Source: an uncultured Acidimicrobiales bacterium (lineage in GTDB: Bacteria > Actinomycetota > Acidimicrobiia > Acidimicrobiales > SZUA-35). From it: a stretch of DNA of 60,142 bases. A program made the translations under genes and the position numbers. The notes beneath the pieces were generated by a model. The model saw nothing but the letters and a program-made list of their open reading frames with translations, was not told where the DNA came from and made no database searches. The stretch lies in contig CALAJV010000021.1 of assembly GCA_937922805.1 (NCBI GenBank), forward strand, positions 1-60,142, written 5' to 3'. This document shows, in pieces, positions 34,528-43,309 of the stretch (its first letter is position 1; each line of letters opens with the position of its first letter).

Positions 34528-36072
34528 TCAGGTGCCTTTCACTTCAGTGGCCAGAGACGGTATTGCGTGAGTGTCTAAGGCAACACTTATGTTCTTGGTT
34601 TCCATGTAGAAGTCGAAACTCCAGTCGCCGCCGTCGCGGCCAATCCCGCTCGACTTTACCCCACCGAACGGTGTTGGCAGATGTCGGACATTCTGCGAGT
34701 TAACCCACACCATTCCCGCTTCGAGCGCGTCGGCCACCCGATGAGCTCGACCGACATCGCCAGTCCATAGGTAGCCGGCCAACCCATACTCAGTGTCGTT
34801 GGCGATCCTAATCGCGTCAGCTTCGTCATCGAATGGAATCGCGGTCAGGACCGGACCGAATATTTCTTCTTTGGCAACACGCATAGTGTTGGTGGCGTTT
34901 GTGAACAGCATAGGGGCAACCCAGTTGCCGCCTTCAGGGGCATCAGCGTAGGGCTGGCCAGAAATTACGGTCGCTCCATCTTCGGTGGCAATTTCGGCGT
35001 AGCTGCAGACCTTATCGTAGTGACGAGGATGAATCAGCGGACCAATAACAGCAGCTGGATCAAGGGGATGCCCAACCGGAACTCGCTTCATCATTTCTGC
35101 AATTCGTTCAGTGAACTGCTCATAGATCGATTCTTGAATAAGTACTCGACTGGAGCTGGTACATCGCTCTCCGTTGAGGCTATAGATCATGAACACAACT
35201 GCAGCAAGCGCCCGATCAAGATCAGCGTCGTCGAAGACGAGCACCGGATTTTTGCCCCCTAATTCGAAGTGGAGCCGTTTAAGGGTTTGAGCTCCCTGGG
35301 CTTGTATAGCCGACCCTGTGGCTGACTCTCCTACAAAGGCAATGGCCTTGATATCGGGGTGTTCGGTCAGCGCCTTACCAGCGCTCTCGCCCATCCCGTG
35401 GACTACGTTCAACACGCCAGGTGGCAGGCCAGCCTCGTGAGCGATCTCGGCCAACAAGTGGGCGGTTAGCGGACTCCACTCGGCTGGTTTGTGAACGACG
35501 GTGCACCCGGCCGCCAAAGCCGGTGCGATCTTCCAGGTCGACAACATGAACGGCGTGTTCCATGGGGTAATCACCCCGACCGGGCCGATCGGACTTCTTG
35601 AGGTGTAGTTGATGTGATCTTGAGCTGGGAGTGATTTCCCGTCAGCAGCGGCTGGAGCTTGGTCAGCAAAGAACCGAAAGTTGGCTGCACCCCGCAAGGC
35701 CGCCGCGGACATGAAACGCATTGTTTGCCCAGTGTCAACACATTCGGTCACCGCAAGTTGGTGAGCCCGTTCTTCTATCAAATCGGCTACCCGATGCAAC
35801 AGGACTTTGCGTTCGGTTCCAGGCATTGCTTTCCACGATTCAAACGCATCGGTTGCCGCCTTTGCCGCGGCATCAATGTCTTCGGTTCCGCCGGCCGAGA
35901 CCGATCCAAGAACTGAGCCATCGATCGGCGACGTATTGACGAACGTTTCGGCCGAAGCGCTCGCAACGCTGACACCTCCTATTAGATGAGGCAACGGATC
36001 GGCGCTAAACCGCGACAGATGAACGGTGGCAGCTGCCTGGTTTTCGTCGAAGGTATGTTTGGCTTGCGCCAT
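34528..36072 (-). CDS. Aldehyde dehydrogenase, HpaE/2-hydroxymuconic-semialdehyde-dehydrogenase-like
   Basis: This 514-residue NAD(P)+-dependent enzyme has TPWNTPFMLSTWKIAPAL, the catalytic Glu in HFELGGKNPVLVFDDADLD, and the catalytic Cys in NGERCTSSSRVLIQ. These features resemble 5-carboxymethyl-2-hydroxymuconate-semialdehyde dehydrogenase (HpaE), the enzyme that oxidises the product of meta ring cleavage. AGAGAGG precedes the ATG. It is first in the operon with the LigA- and LigB-like genes, as expected for the step after ring opening, and is divergent from the FAH-type and HpaR-like genes. Confidence 0.9.
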   Translation of the reverse strand: MAQAKHTFDENQAAATVHLSRFSADPLPHLIGGVSVASASAETFVNTSPIDGSVLGSVSAGGTEDIDAAAKAATDAFESWKAMPGTERKVLLHRVADLIEERAHQLAVTECVDTGQTMRFMSAAALRGAANFRFFADQAPAAADGKSLPAQDHINYTSRSPIGPVGVITPWNTPFMLSTWKIAPALAAGCTVVHKPAEWSPLTAHLLAEIAHEAGLPPGVLNVVHGMGESAGKALTEHPDIKAIAFVGESATGSAIQAQGAQTLKRLHFELGGKNPVLVFDDADLDRALAAVVFMIYSLNGERCTSSSRVLIQESIYEQFTERIAEMMKRVPVGHPLDPAAVIGPLIHPRHYDKVCSYAEIATEDGATVISGQPYADAPEGGNWVAPMLFTNATNTMRVAKEEIFGPVLTAIPFDDEADAIRIANDTEYGLAGYLWTGDVGRAHRVADALEAGMVWVNSQNVRHLPTPFGGVKSSGIGRDGGDWSFDFYMETKNISVALDTHAIPSLATEVKGT

Positions 36073-36143
36073 TCGGATGGCCTCTCTTTGCCTGAAGCTG
36101 ATAGGTGTGTGGCACTACTGCTTGCTATTTCACCTTCATATAC

Positions 36144-36155
36144 TTAACATGTTAA
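36144..36155. promoter_or_regulatory. Perfect palindrome, probable MarR/HpaR operator
   Basis: TTAACATGTTAA is a perfect 12-bp palindrome in the 139-bp divergent promoter between the HpaE-like and FAH-type genes. Its form is typical of MarR-family operators. The HpaR-like MarR gene (37123) is the obvious candidate to bind it and control both directions. Confidence 0.6.
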
Positions 36156-36211
36156 TAGTCTTAGAGCAACCTATCTTAACTAGCCGGATGTGATCCGGCG
36201 AAAAGGGCCAC

Positions 36212-37126
36212 GTGGCAACGAGAATTCTCACCTACTCAACACCAGACCAGTCATCACATTCATTTGGCCTGCTCAGCCCCGACGGTGCTGGCGTTATCGA
36301 TTTGAGTTCGCGCCTACCCGAAGTAGCCGATGTTGGCTCGCTGATTACCTCGGGACGTATGGCCGAAGTGTCCAGATTCGCCGACGCTGACCCTGATCAT
36401 GGGCTGAACGACATCACCTTTGAACGCTTAGTGCCTTGGCCTCGCAAGATTTTCTGCATTGGAGTGAACTACGGCGGCAGAGCAGCCGAGTACACCGACA
36501 CCAACGACGCCGCCTACCCATCGGTATTTGTTCGATTTCCTGATTCGTTCACCGGACATAACCAGCCGCTACTTCGCCCTCCGGAAAGTCAACAGCTCGA
36601 CTACGAGGGCGAAATTGTGGTCGTGATTGGTACAGCAGGGAGACGGATACCAGTAGAAAACGCCCGCGACCATATCGCTGGCCTGACCCTTGGAAACGAG
36701 GGCACGATTAGAGATTGGGTTCGTCACGCCAAATTCAACGTCACCCAAGGAAAGAATTGGGACGCGGCTGGGTCGGTCGGCCCTTGGCTCGTTCCGATTA
36801 ACGAGATCGGCGACTTTGAATCGCTGCACTTAACCACCAGAGTCAACGGCGAGCTGCGCCAGGACGACACGCCGGCCACTATGAAATACTCGATCGACTA
36901 CCAGATTCACTATCTATCAACCTTTACCACCTTGCTCCCTGGTGACCTGATCTTCACTGGGACTCCAACCGGCGCCGGGGCACGGTTCGATCCTCCGGTC
37001 TGGCTTCAGCCTGGCGACGTTGTGGAGGTGAACGTGCCCGAGATTGGAACTCTTACCAACACAGTCGCCGATGAGTTTGCCGCCGACTCGGCTGGCGCGA
37101 GCTACCAGGCTCCGAAGCCGCAATGA
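36212..37126 (+). CDS. Fumarylacetoacetate hydrolase (FAH) family protein, HpaG-like
   Basis: This 304-residue enzyme has the FAH fold: FCIGVNYGGRAAEY near residue 90, the metal-binding LDYEGEIVVVIGTAGRRI (Glu ligands) and LGNEGTIRDWV, then PWLVPINEIGD and DLIFTGTPTGAG at the C-terminus. Family members hydrate, isomerise or decarboxylate ring-cleavage products such as 5-carboxymethyl-2-hydroxymuconate derivatives (HpaG). GTG 36212 has AAAAGGG upstream. Its stop overlaps the start of the MarR-type gene (ATGA), so both are co-translated. The context fits a downstream step of the meta-cleavage route. Confidence 0.88.
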   Translation: MATRILTYSTPDQSSHSFGLLSPDGAGVIDLSSRLPEVADVGSLITSGRMAEVSRFADADPDHGLNDITFERLVPWPRKIFCIGVNYGGRAAEYTDTNDAAYPSVFVRFPDSFTGHNQPLLRPPESQQLDYEGEIVVVIGTAGRRIPVENARDHIAGLTLGNEGTIRDWVRHAKFNVTQGKNWDAAGSVGPWLVPINEIGDFESLHLTTRVNGELRQDDTPATMKYSIDYQIHYLSTFTTLLPGDLIFTGTPTGAGARFDPPVWLQPGDVVEVNVPEIGTLTNTVADEFAADSAGASYQAPKPQ

Positions 37127-37596
37127 AACCGCTTTCTTCAGAGCCAACAAATCAGATGCGGCCGTTCGAACAGTCTTTGCCGATGGGTCTGTTACGAGCG
37201 CGAGAATCAGCAATGAAGGTTTTTCGGCCGATGCTGGCTGATCACAACCTTTCAGAACAACAATGGCGAGTTTTGCGAGCGTTGTCGGCTCGAGCTGAGC
37301 AGCTTGATGCTGGGGAGCTGGCCGAAAAAACCTTTTTGCTCGCCCCGAGTCTTTCCCGAATTCTGGCCAGCTTAGAGAAACGTGAACTTATCGAACGCGC
37401 CGACGACCCAGCTGATCAACGTAGAAGCTTGATTAGCCTGAGCGGCAACGGCGCCGATCTGGTTAGCCGAATCGGACCCACGTCTGAAGCGTTGTATCGC
37501 TCCATCGAAGAGGCCTTCGGACGCGACCGACTAAAGCGCTTGCTAGCCGAGTTGAGCGATTTAGCCGCGATGGAGCTCCACGCAGTTCGATCCTAA
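37123..37596 (+). CDS. MarR-family regulator, HpaR-like
   Basis: This 157-residue regulator closely matches the HpaR type, which controls homoprotocatechuate degradation: MRPFEQSLPMGLLRARESAM, LSEQQWRVLRALSA, and the winged helix SLSRILASLEKRELIERADDPADQRRSLISL. The first ~11 residues before MRPFEQ may be an extension, and ATG 37156 is an alternative start. It is coupled to the FAH-type gene by an ATGA overlap. It probably represses the divergent operons from the palindrome at 36144-36155 and is released by a pathway intermediate; that is inference from the family. Confidence 0.88.
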   Translation: MKPLSSEPTNQMRPFEQSLPMGLLRARESAMKVFRPMLADHNLSEQQWRVLRALSARAEQLDAGELAEKTFLLAPSLSRILASLEKRELIERADDPADQRRSLISLSGNGADLVSRIGPTSEALYRSIEEAFGRDRLKRLLAELSDLAAMELHAVRS

Positions 37597-37647
37597 GTTA
37601 CGAATTCAAAATTGGGTATCAAGCCACAGAACGAGGACAATGGGGCA

Positions 37648-38955
37648 ATGACTGACCAGACGAAACGGGGATACCACCAGCAGCGTTCGTCGACGCCACC
37701 GCCACCAACCGGTTGCCCAGTGCATACCAGTTGGAATCCGCTAAACGCCGATTACCTCGAAGACCCCTACGAGATTGCCTCTGCCTTGCGCGACGAACAC
37801 GGCGTCTTTTACGCCGAACAGCTCGGCTATCTCGTTGTTACCGAGATGGCCGAGATCGAACGAATATTCTCCGACCATGAAACCTTCGCTTCAACCAATG
37901 TCCAAGATCCGGTCTTTCCGTTGGCTCCCGAAGCTCAAGCCGTCTTGGCAGCCGATGATTTTGATCCAGTGGCCGTTATGTCTAACCGTCCCGAACCCGA
38001 CCACGGAAAAATCAGAGTCCATACCCGCCAAGGGTTTTCAAACAAGCGAATCAAAACTCTCGAACCTTACATTAGGCGCAGAAGCCGCGAACTTATCGAT
38101 GCCATGGTCGCAGCCGGACCTCCAACCGAGTTTGTCGACGCGTTGGCGTTCCCACTTCCAGGTGAGACAGTATTTCGTTTCATCGGATTTCCTGAAGGCG
38201 ACGACGAAACACTGAAACATTGGTGCGGCGATCGCAAAGCCTTCTCTTGGGGAAAGCCATCGGCCGCCCAGCAAACCGAGATTGCAGAACAGATGCTGGC
38301 GTACTGGAGATACTGCCGAACTTTTACCGCGTCGAAGAAAGAGAACCGGGGCGATGATTTCGCTTCCGAATTGATCGATGCTCACGAGGCCAATCCCAAA
38401 GACTTGTCGTATCAAGAAGTCGAGTCAGTTGTCTACGGTCTGTCGTTTGCTGGTCATGAAGCAGTGACGTCGCTCATCTGCAATAGCCTTCAGTGTCTAC
38501 TTCCTCGCCGTGATGTGTGGGCTGAGATTTGTGCTGACCCTTCACTCATTCCTAACGCAGTGGAAGAGGTGCTGCGGTTTAACTCCAGTCAGATCTCATG
38601 GCGGCGGGTAACTACTACCGATACCACCGTCGGCCAGTATGACGTTCCAGCTGGCACATCGATCTTCATGAATTTCGCCTCGGCCAACCGGCAAGGCGAC
38701 ATTTGGGATGAACCAAATACCTTCGACATTCACCGTTCCAACGCCAATCGCCACATCTCGTTTGGGAAAGGCGTGCACTATTGTTTGGGAGCGAAGTTTG
38801 CCAAGATCGAAACTCAGCTTGTAATCGAAGCACTGGCCGAAAAACTGCCAAGCCTTCGAATAGTCGAAGGTATTGAGCCCGACTATTTTCCCAACATTAC
38901 TTTTCGAGGCCCAACCGAACTTCATGTCACGTGGGACACCGACCAGAATTACTAA
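37648..38955 (+). CDS. Cytochrome P450
   Basis: This 435-residue soluble bacterial P450 has the heme-binding loop FGKGVHYCLGAKFAKIE with the Cys ligand, the K-helix ExxR in VEEVLRF, and the I-helix segment GLSFAGHEAVTSLI. In most P450s the I-helix motif is AG-x-E/D-T; here Ala follows the Glu, so the usual Thr that helps protonate the bound oxygen is missing or shifted by two residues. The start at ATG 37648 has a GGAC/GGGG-rich region upstream; an in-frame codon 12 earlier is less likely. Next to the ring-cleavage genes it may demethylate or hydroxylate an aromatic substrate. Confidence 0.9.
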   Translation: MTDQTKRGYHQQRSSTPPPPTGCPVHTSWNPLNADYLEDPYEIASALRDEHGVFYAEQLGYLVVTEMAEIERIFSDHETFASTNVQDPVFPLAPEAQAVLAADDFDPVAVMSNRPEPDHGKIRVHTRQGFSNKRIKTLEPYIRRRSRELIDAMVAAGPPTEFVDALAFPLPGETVFRFIGFPEGDDETLKHWCGDRKAFSWGKPSAAQQTEIAEQMLAYWRYCRTFTASKKENRGDDFASELIDAHEANPKDLSYQEVESVVYGLSFAGHEAVTSLICNSLQCLLPRRDVWAEICADPSLIPNAVEEVLRFNSSQISWRRVTTTDTTVGQYDVPAGTSIFMNFASANRQGDIWDEPNTFDIHRSNANRHISFGKGVHYCLGAKFAKIETQLVIEALAEKLPSLRIVEGIEPDYFPNITFRGPTELHVTWDTDQNY

Positions 38956-39010
38956 ATTCAGTCTTGCCGTACTTAGCGCCACGATAGGTTGACATCATGA
39001 GGAGGCAACG

Positions 39011-39457
39011 ATGACTACACAAGCGAATTCAGCGACCACCGAACTTTGTCTCTGCGGGCGATCACTAGGTTTCGAGACTTGCTGCCAGCCCATTCACCGA
39101 TCCGGAGCCGGACTCGGAATAACAGCCGAAGCGTTGATGCGGGCTCGATACAGCGCATACGTGATCGGTAACGAACAGTTCCTGATCGACTCGTGGCATC
39201 CCGATACCCGGCCAGCGGCGATCGATTTCACGCCTGGGATCCGCTGGACTGGGCTGACGGTAATAGACACAGTCGACGGCGGCGGCCTCGACTCTGAAGG
39301 AACCGTCGAATTTGTCGCTCAGTTCGCTACCGCCGATGGACCGAACCAGTTGCATGAGGTGAGTTCCTTCGTTCGCCAAGGCGGCAACTGGGTGTATGTG
39401 GACGGCAAGAATGGCTCGTCAGTAAAACCCGACAATCAGAACCGGAAGGTTTTGTGA
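39011..39457 (+). CDS. YchJ-like SEC-C motif protein
   Basis: This 148-residue protein belongs to the YchJ-like (UPF0225) group. CLCGRSLGFETCCQPIHR at the N-terminus is a zinc-binding SEC-C-like motif. TAEALMRARYSAYVIGNEQFLIDSWHPDTRP is the characteristic NTF2-like part, and the end reads VRQGGNWVYVDG. The GAGGAGG box sits right before the ATG. The function is unknown in the whole family. Its stop overlaps the GTG start of the next gene, so both are co-translated. Confidence 0.9.
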   Translation: MTTQANSATTELCLCGRSLGFETCCQPIHRSGAGLGITAEALMRARYSAYVIGNEQFLIDSWHPDTRPAAIDFTPGIRWTGLTVIDTVDGGGLDSEGTVEFVAQFATADGPNQLHEVSSFVRQGGNWVYVDGKNGSSVKPDNQNRKVL

Positions 39458-39915
39458 GCACGCTCGAAACAGTCGGTGACAGAGACGGCTGGCGGTGCTG
39501 GCTTTGCGATGAAGCAGTCGATCCAGAAATGTCATCAAATGATGATCGAGGTGCCAGTATCGACTCCCGGATTACCAAGGCTCGAGCAAAGAAGAAGAAC
39601 AAGAAGAAAAACCAAATAGAAATGCCGGAACGACTGGCCCACATTGGCTGCAATACCGGCAAGGGAGCAAAGGAGCCAGTTGTTCCATGGCCTGAACATC
39701 TCTTCGTCATCGACCCAGTTGATATCTTGCACACCTCGGAGCGCCTGGTCCGCAAAGGAGGGCGAGAAATCATGACTAGATGCCACTCGGCCGAAGACGC
39801 CGACCAAACCGCCCAATGGTTGATTGATCGTCTCTCTCGGCTTCACCCTGATCTGAATGTGACGCCTGAGATAACTGAAGGTGGCGGGCAGTATCTCGTT
39901 GCCCTCCGCACTTAG
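39454..39915 (+). CDS. HNH-like zinc-binding protein
   Basis: This 153-residue protein begins with RDGWRCWLCDEAVDPEMS, a CxxC zinc knuckle. A conserved Asp/Ser/Arg region (GASIDSRITKA) and a very basic stretch of Lys follow, then RLAHIGCNTGKG, an HxxC pattern as in HNH-type domains. The zinc-ribbon/HNH arrangement suggests nucleic-acid binding or nuclease activity, though the canonical HNH Asn/His set is incomplete. The C-terminal 50 residues are a small alpha/beta part. GTGA overlap with the YchJ-like gene indicates coupling. Confidence 0.75.
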   Translation: MSTLETVGDRDGWRCWLCDEAVDPEMSSNDDRGASIDSRITKARAKKKNKKKNQIEMPERLAHIGCNTGKGAKEPVVPWPEHLFVIDPVDILHTSERLVRKGGREIMTRCHSAEDADQTAQWLIDRLSRLHPDLNVTPEITEGGGQYLVALRT

Positions 39916-40021
39916 TCGAGACCCTAGATCGTCAACCACCAGGACCAGCAGATTTCTTGATGGTGAGATCAAGATGTTGTGCAGGCAGGCTCCGTGACCG
40001 ACATGGACAAACCCTTAGGTC

Positions 40022-40027
40022 TAGAAT
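40022..40027 (+). promoter_or_regulatory. -10 box for a leaderless transcript
   Basis: TAGAAT is followed by seven bases and GTG 40035, the likely start of the first gene of the large envelope operon. Confidence 0.5.
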
Positions 40028-40034
40028 CAGCTCT

Positions 40035-42218
40035 GTGTTTCATCGTCGCTTTGTAAAGCATCGGAAAGCTCTTCCGATTGCAAGTAGTTTTAGACCCATA
40101 GCGACATGGATCGGAGCGACAGGTAAAGCAGCCGTGGCCGCCAGCGTGTTGCTACTAGTCGCGTTCCTCCCGGCGTCGCCGGCCGCGGCTGAAACCAACG
40201 TTTCGGTTAGTTCACCGGCCGGGAATCTGTTCGCTGACGGCAAACCGATCTATGTCATTGTGACCGTCCAACCTGATCAGGCGATTGAAGGTTCGATCGT
40301 GATCAACAACGACCAAGGCCTGGTTGTTGCGACCCAAACGTTCGAAGCGGCAGGCGGCAGCACGAGGGAAGTTCTAGTCAGAGTCCCGATTATTCAAAAC
40401 AATCTCAACGTCGAGGTCGAAACCTCAGATGGTGAGAGCAAAACGTTCCGATCCCCCTTTCGGTCGATGGATACAAGTCAACCGGTCGGCATCTTTCCTG
40501 GTCTAATTTCCCCCGGCAACCCTCAAACCGTGACAATGATCGGCGGAAGCAAAACGGCACGGTTGTCGAGGTTCGATCCAAGTTGGCTCGAGTATGGGCC
40601 AGATGTTCTCGAGCACCACAACGCGCTGGCAATGACGGCAGCCGACTTCGATGCCTTGTCGGAAATCCAGCGTCAAAGCTTGTTTTTTTGGATCTCTCGA
40701 GGGGGCAGACTAGTTGTCGACTCACCGACTGACTCACCACCAGCCGGTCTGCCAGCTTCATTCGATGGCAGCAACAAGGCCACCTACGGCACCGGGACGA
40801 TAGCGCTATCTGAAGGCCGGGCACAAGACGGTGACTTCTCTGGTTTGTTCTCATCACGGCTATTGAGCCAGGGTAATCAATACTCTAGCAACAACCCCTC
40901 CACTGCTATCGCCGAGCTCGTCAACGATGCGGTGATACCAGAAATTCCGGTCAATCTGTTGATGCCGCTCATGGCAATCTACGTGTTGGTGATCGGGCCA
41001 GGGGCTTGGCTCTGGTTGAAGCGCCGCAATGGACTACCGAAACTGTGGTTAGTAGTTCCCCTGCTCGCCATTGTCTCAACTCTCGGCATTTGGACAACAG
41101 GCACAATCCTACGAGCAAGAAACAGCGGCTCTCACGTAACGCTCGTTGCCGACTACGCCGGTTTAACCGAGACCAAATCGCAGTACCTGATCTCAACTGC
41201 GGCCGGTGGGTTCACCGGTGTCCAACTCAAAGATGACTGGCAACAAGAGTCAGTTTTTCGGCAAAGCTACGACCCATTCAACGGCCAAAGGCTAAAAGAA
41301 GCCACCACTTTCGAAAACCAAGTAGGGGTAGATCTCGCCCCCGGATCGTCAACCTTGGCCGGGGCCAGGAAGATCGAGTCAGATAGTCCGTCATGGCAAA
41401 TTGATGTGGCGACCAACGGCGATTCCTTGACCGGCACCATCACCAATCAATCAGATTTCCGACTTGAAGATGTCGTGGTCGCCATTGCTAGCGGCGTTGA
41501 TCTAGTTTCAGCCGTCGATCCTGGCGAAACCGTTAGCTTCGAGTTTGAAAACGCTGACACTGGAACCGGAAACGTCCACTCCCGAGTGGTCAGGCAGATG
41601 CAGTCCAGCGCCGGCCGGGATGGTTCGACGAGTCCTGGCATCTACGATCAATGGTCTTCATCGGTAAGCGGAAGCCAAAAAGGACACCTGGTCGTGGTTG
41701 GTTGGTCCAACGAACTAGACGGCCCTCTGGTATCGACAGGGGGAGACACTATCGACCGAGGGCGGACTGGCTTTGCCTCAATGGTGGAGCTGGAAACCAC
41801 GGCGACATCCAGTCAAATCGGACTACTGACTGTCACCGATCAAGCCTGGTACGGCGATGGACAACTATTAGACGGAGGCGGGCGAATCTACCCTGAGGTG
41901 GTGGCGTCGTATCAGTTCGACTTCGAACGAAACCCGGGCCAACAGCAAGTTGTTGTCGACTTCAACGAAGACGCTAGTGCCGCTGATTTCTGGGACGGCA
42001 CTCGCTGGGTTCCATCTGGTCTGGCCAGCACCCCTGTCGGTATTGAGTCAACGTTCCGTATCGCCCCTGATTTGATTGTCGATGGTGTGCTGACATTTAG
42101 GATTGGTTGGTTCTCCGAAAATTCTCGGATCTACAACGAAGAGGTTGATCTTCCCCAGCCAACCGTGCGGTTCGCCGACGGCGATGACGATATGCCAATT
42201 GTCGGAGGAGACGAGTGA
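40035..42218 (+). CDS. Large exported membrane protein, first gene of the Bat-like operon
   Basis: This 727-residue protein has a signal-peptide-like segment (AAVAASVLLLVAFLPASPAAAET), an N-terminal beta-rich domain (~50-150), and a region (~160-300) resembling an inactive glutamine-amidotransferase-like domain. Two TM segments follow at ~305-350 (VNLLMPLMAIYVLVIGPGAWLW, LWLVVPLLAIVSTLGIW), then a ~370-residue extracytoplasmic beta-rich domain. I choose GTG 40035 because a TAGAAT box lies seven bases upstream; an earlier in-frame start at 39957 gives a long unlikely leader. Its stop overlaps the GTG of the ABC ATPase gene. It may be a structural partner of the transporter and the VWA proteins downstream; the function is unknown. 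Confidence 0.75.
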   Translation: MFHRRFVKHRKALPIASSFRPIATWIGATGKAAVAASVLLLVAFLPASPAAAETNVSVSSPAGNLFADGKPIYVIVTVQPDQAIEGSIVINNDQGLVVATQTFEAAGGSTREVLVRVPIIQNNLNVEVETSDGESKTFRSPFRSMDTSQPVGIFPGLISPGNPQTVTMIGGSKTARLSRFDPSWLEYGPDVLEHHNALAMTAADFDALSEIQRQSLFFWISRGGRLVVDSPTDSPPAGLPASFDGSNKATYGTGTIALSEGRAQDGDFSGLFSSRLLSQGNQYSSNNPSTAIAELVNDAVIPEIPVNLLMPLMAIYVLVIGPGAWLWLKRRNGLPKLWLVVPLLAIVSTLGIWTTGTILRARNSGSHVTLVADYAGLTETKSQYLISTAAGGFTGVQLKDDWQQESVFRQSYDPFNGQRLKEATTFENQVGVDLAPGSSTLAGARKIESDSPSWQIDVATNGDSLTGTITNQSDFRLEDVVVAIASGVDLVSAVDPGETVSFEFENADTGTGNVHSRVVRQMQSSAGRDGSTSPGIYDQWSSSVSGSQKGHLVVVGWSNELDGPLVSTGGDTIDRGRTGFASMVELETTATSSQIGLLTVTDQAWYGDGQLLDGGGRIYPEVVASYQFDFERNPGQQQVVVDFNEDASAADFWDGTRWVPSGLASTPVGIESTFRIAPDLIVDGVLTFRIGWFSENSRIYNEEVDLPQPTVRFADGDDDMPIVGGDE

Positions 42219-43309
42219 CCGATACGCCTGCTGATCCCCCACTCATACCGTCAATGCAGCCACCTTCGATGCCACCACCCACGGCGCCACCAGTGTCGCC
42301 GACCGACGTGCCGCCAACTGCTACGCCCCCCACAATGATGCCCTCGGCACCTGCGGCCGATGAGCCGGTTGCAACATCTCAACCCGGAACGGTCGAACTG
42401 ATTAACCCGTATCACAGCAGCGGGGAATCAGGACGAGACGACCTCGTCGTCGAAACAAAGGGCCTGACGAAAACCTACGGTCAGCTGCAGGCATTACACG
42501 ATCTGAACCTGGAAATTCCGCGCGGTTCAGTGTTCGGCATGATCGGGCCAAACGGCGCCGGAAAATCCACTACGTTCATGATCCTGGCCACACTCCTAAT
42601 TCCGACCAGAGGAACGGCTCGAGTTTGTGGGTTCGACCCGATGACGCAACAATCTGAAGTGCGACGCCGAATGGGATATATGCCCGACGTAATGGGCGTC
42701 TACGACAACCTAACGGTGGCCGAGTACCTTGAGTTTCACGCGGCCGCCTACGAAATACCGGCCAACGATTGGCAGAGTTTGATTGGCGGGTTGCTCGAAC
42801 TAGTAGATCTCGACGTGAAAAAGCAAACCTACGTCAATGATCTTTCGCGGGGAATGAAACAACGGTTATCGCTGGCGCGAGCTCTTGTTCACGACCCCGA
42901 TCTTCTCATTCTGGATGAGCCAGCCAGCGGGCTCGATCCGAGGGCACGAATTGAGTTTCGGGAACTGCTGTTGCTGCTGCAAAGTATGGGCAAGACTATT
43001 TTGATCAGCTCGCACATCTTGGCTGAACTCCAACTACTGTGCGACCAAATCTCCGTGATCGAGGCCGGTCGCCTCTTGGCCTCTGGTAACGCCGAGAGCA
43101 TTCTGAGTCAGTTGGGAGCGAAACGAACGGTAACCGTCACCTACGGCGACGGGACCAGTGACGAGTTTCCAGTTGAAAGCGATGCTGACCAGCAAGCCCT
43201 TCTGCGCCGGCTAGTTCTCGAAGGCGATCGACCGATTCTTCAGTTCTCATCCACATCGCACGACCTGGAAGACCTGTTCCTTCAGATCACTGAGGGGATA
43301 GTCCAATGA
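42215..43309 (+). CDS. ABC transporter ATP-binding protein with Pro-rich N-terminus
   Basis: This 364-residue ATPase has Walker A GPNGAGKST near residue 110, signature LSRGMKQRLSLARAL, Walker B LLILDEPASGLDPRA, and the H-loop ISSHILAEL. The type is the CcmA/NatA/GldA-like exporter ATPase. The first ~70 residues are a Pro/Thr-rich extension (IPSMQPPSMPPPTAPPVSP) unusual for the family. GTGA and ATGA overlaps link it to its neighbours on both sides. With the next permease it should form an exporter serving the envelope system. Confidence 0.9.
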   Translation: MTDTPADPPLIPSMQPPSMPPPTAPPVSPTDVPPTATPPTMMPSAPAADEPVATSQPGTVELINPYHSSGESGRDDLVVETKGLTKTYGQLQALHDLNLEIPRGSVFGMIGPNGAGKSTTFMILATLLIPTRGTARVCGFDPMTQQSEVRRRMGYMPDVMGVYDNLTVAEYLEFHAAAYEIPANDWQSLIGGLLELVDLDVKKQTYVNDLSRGMKQRLSLARALVHDPDLLILDEPASGLDPRARIEFRELLLLLQSMGKTILISSHILAELQLLCDQISVIEAGRLLASGNAESILSQLGAKRTVTVTYGDGTSDEFPVESDADQQALLRRLVLEGDRPILQFSSTSHDLEDLFLQITEGIVQ

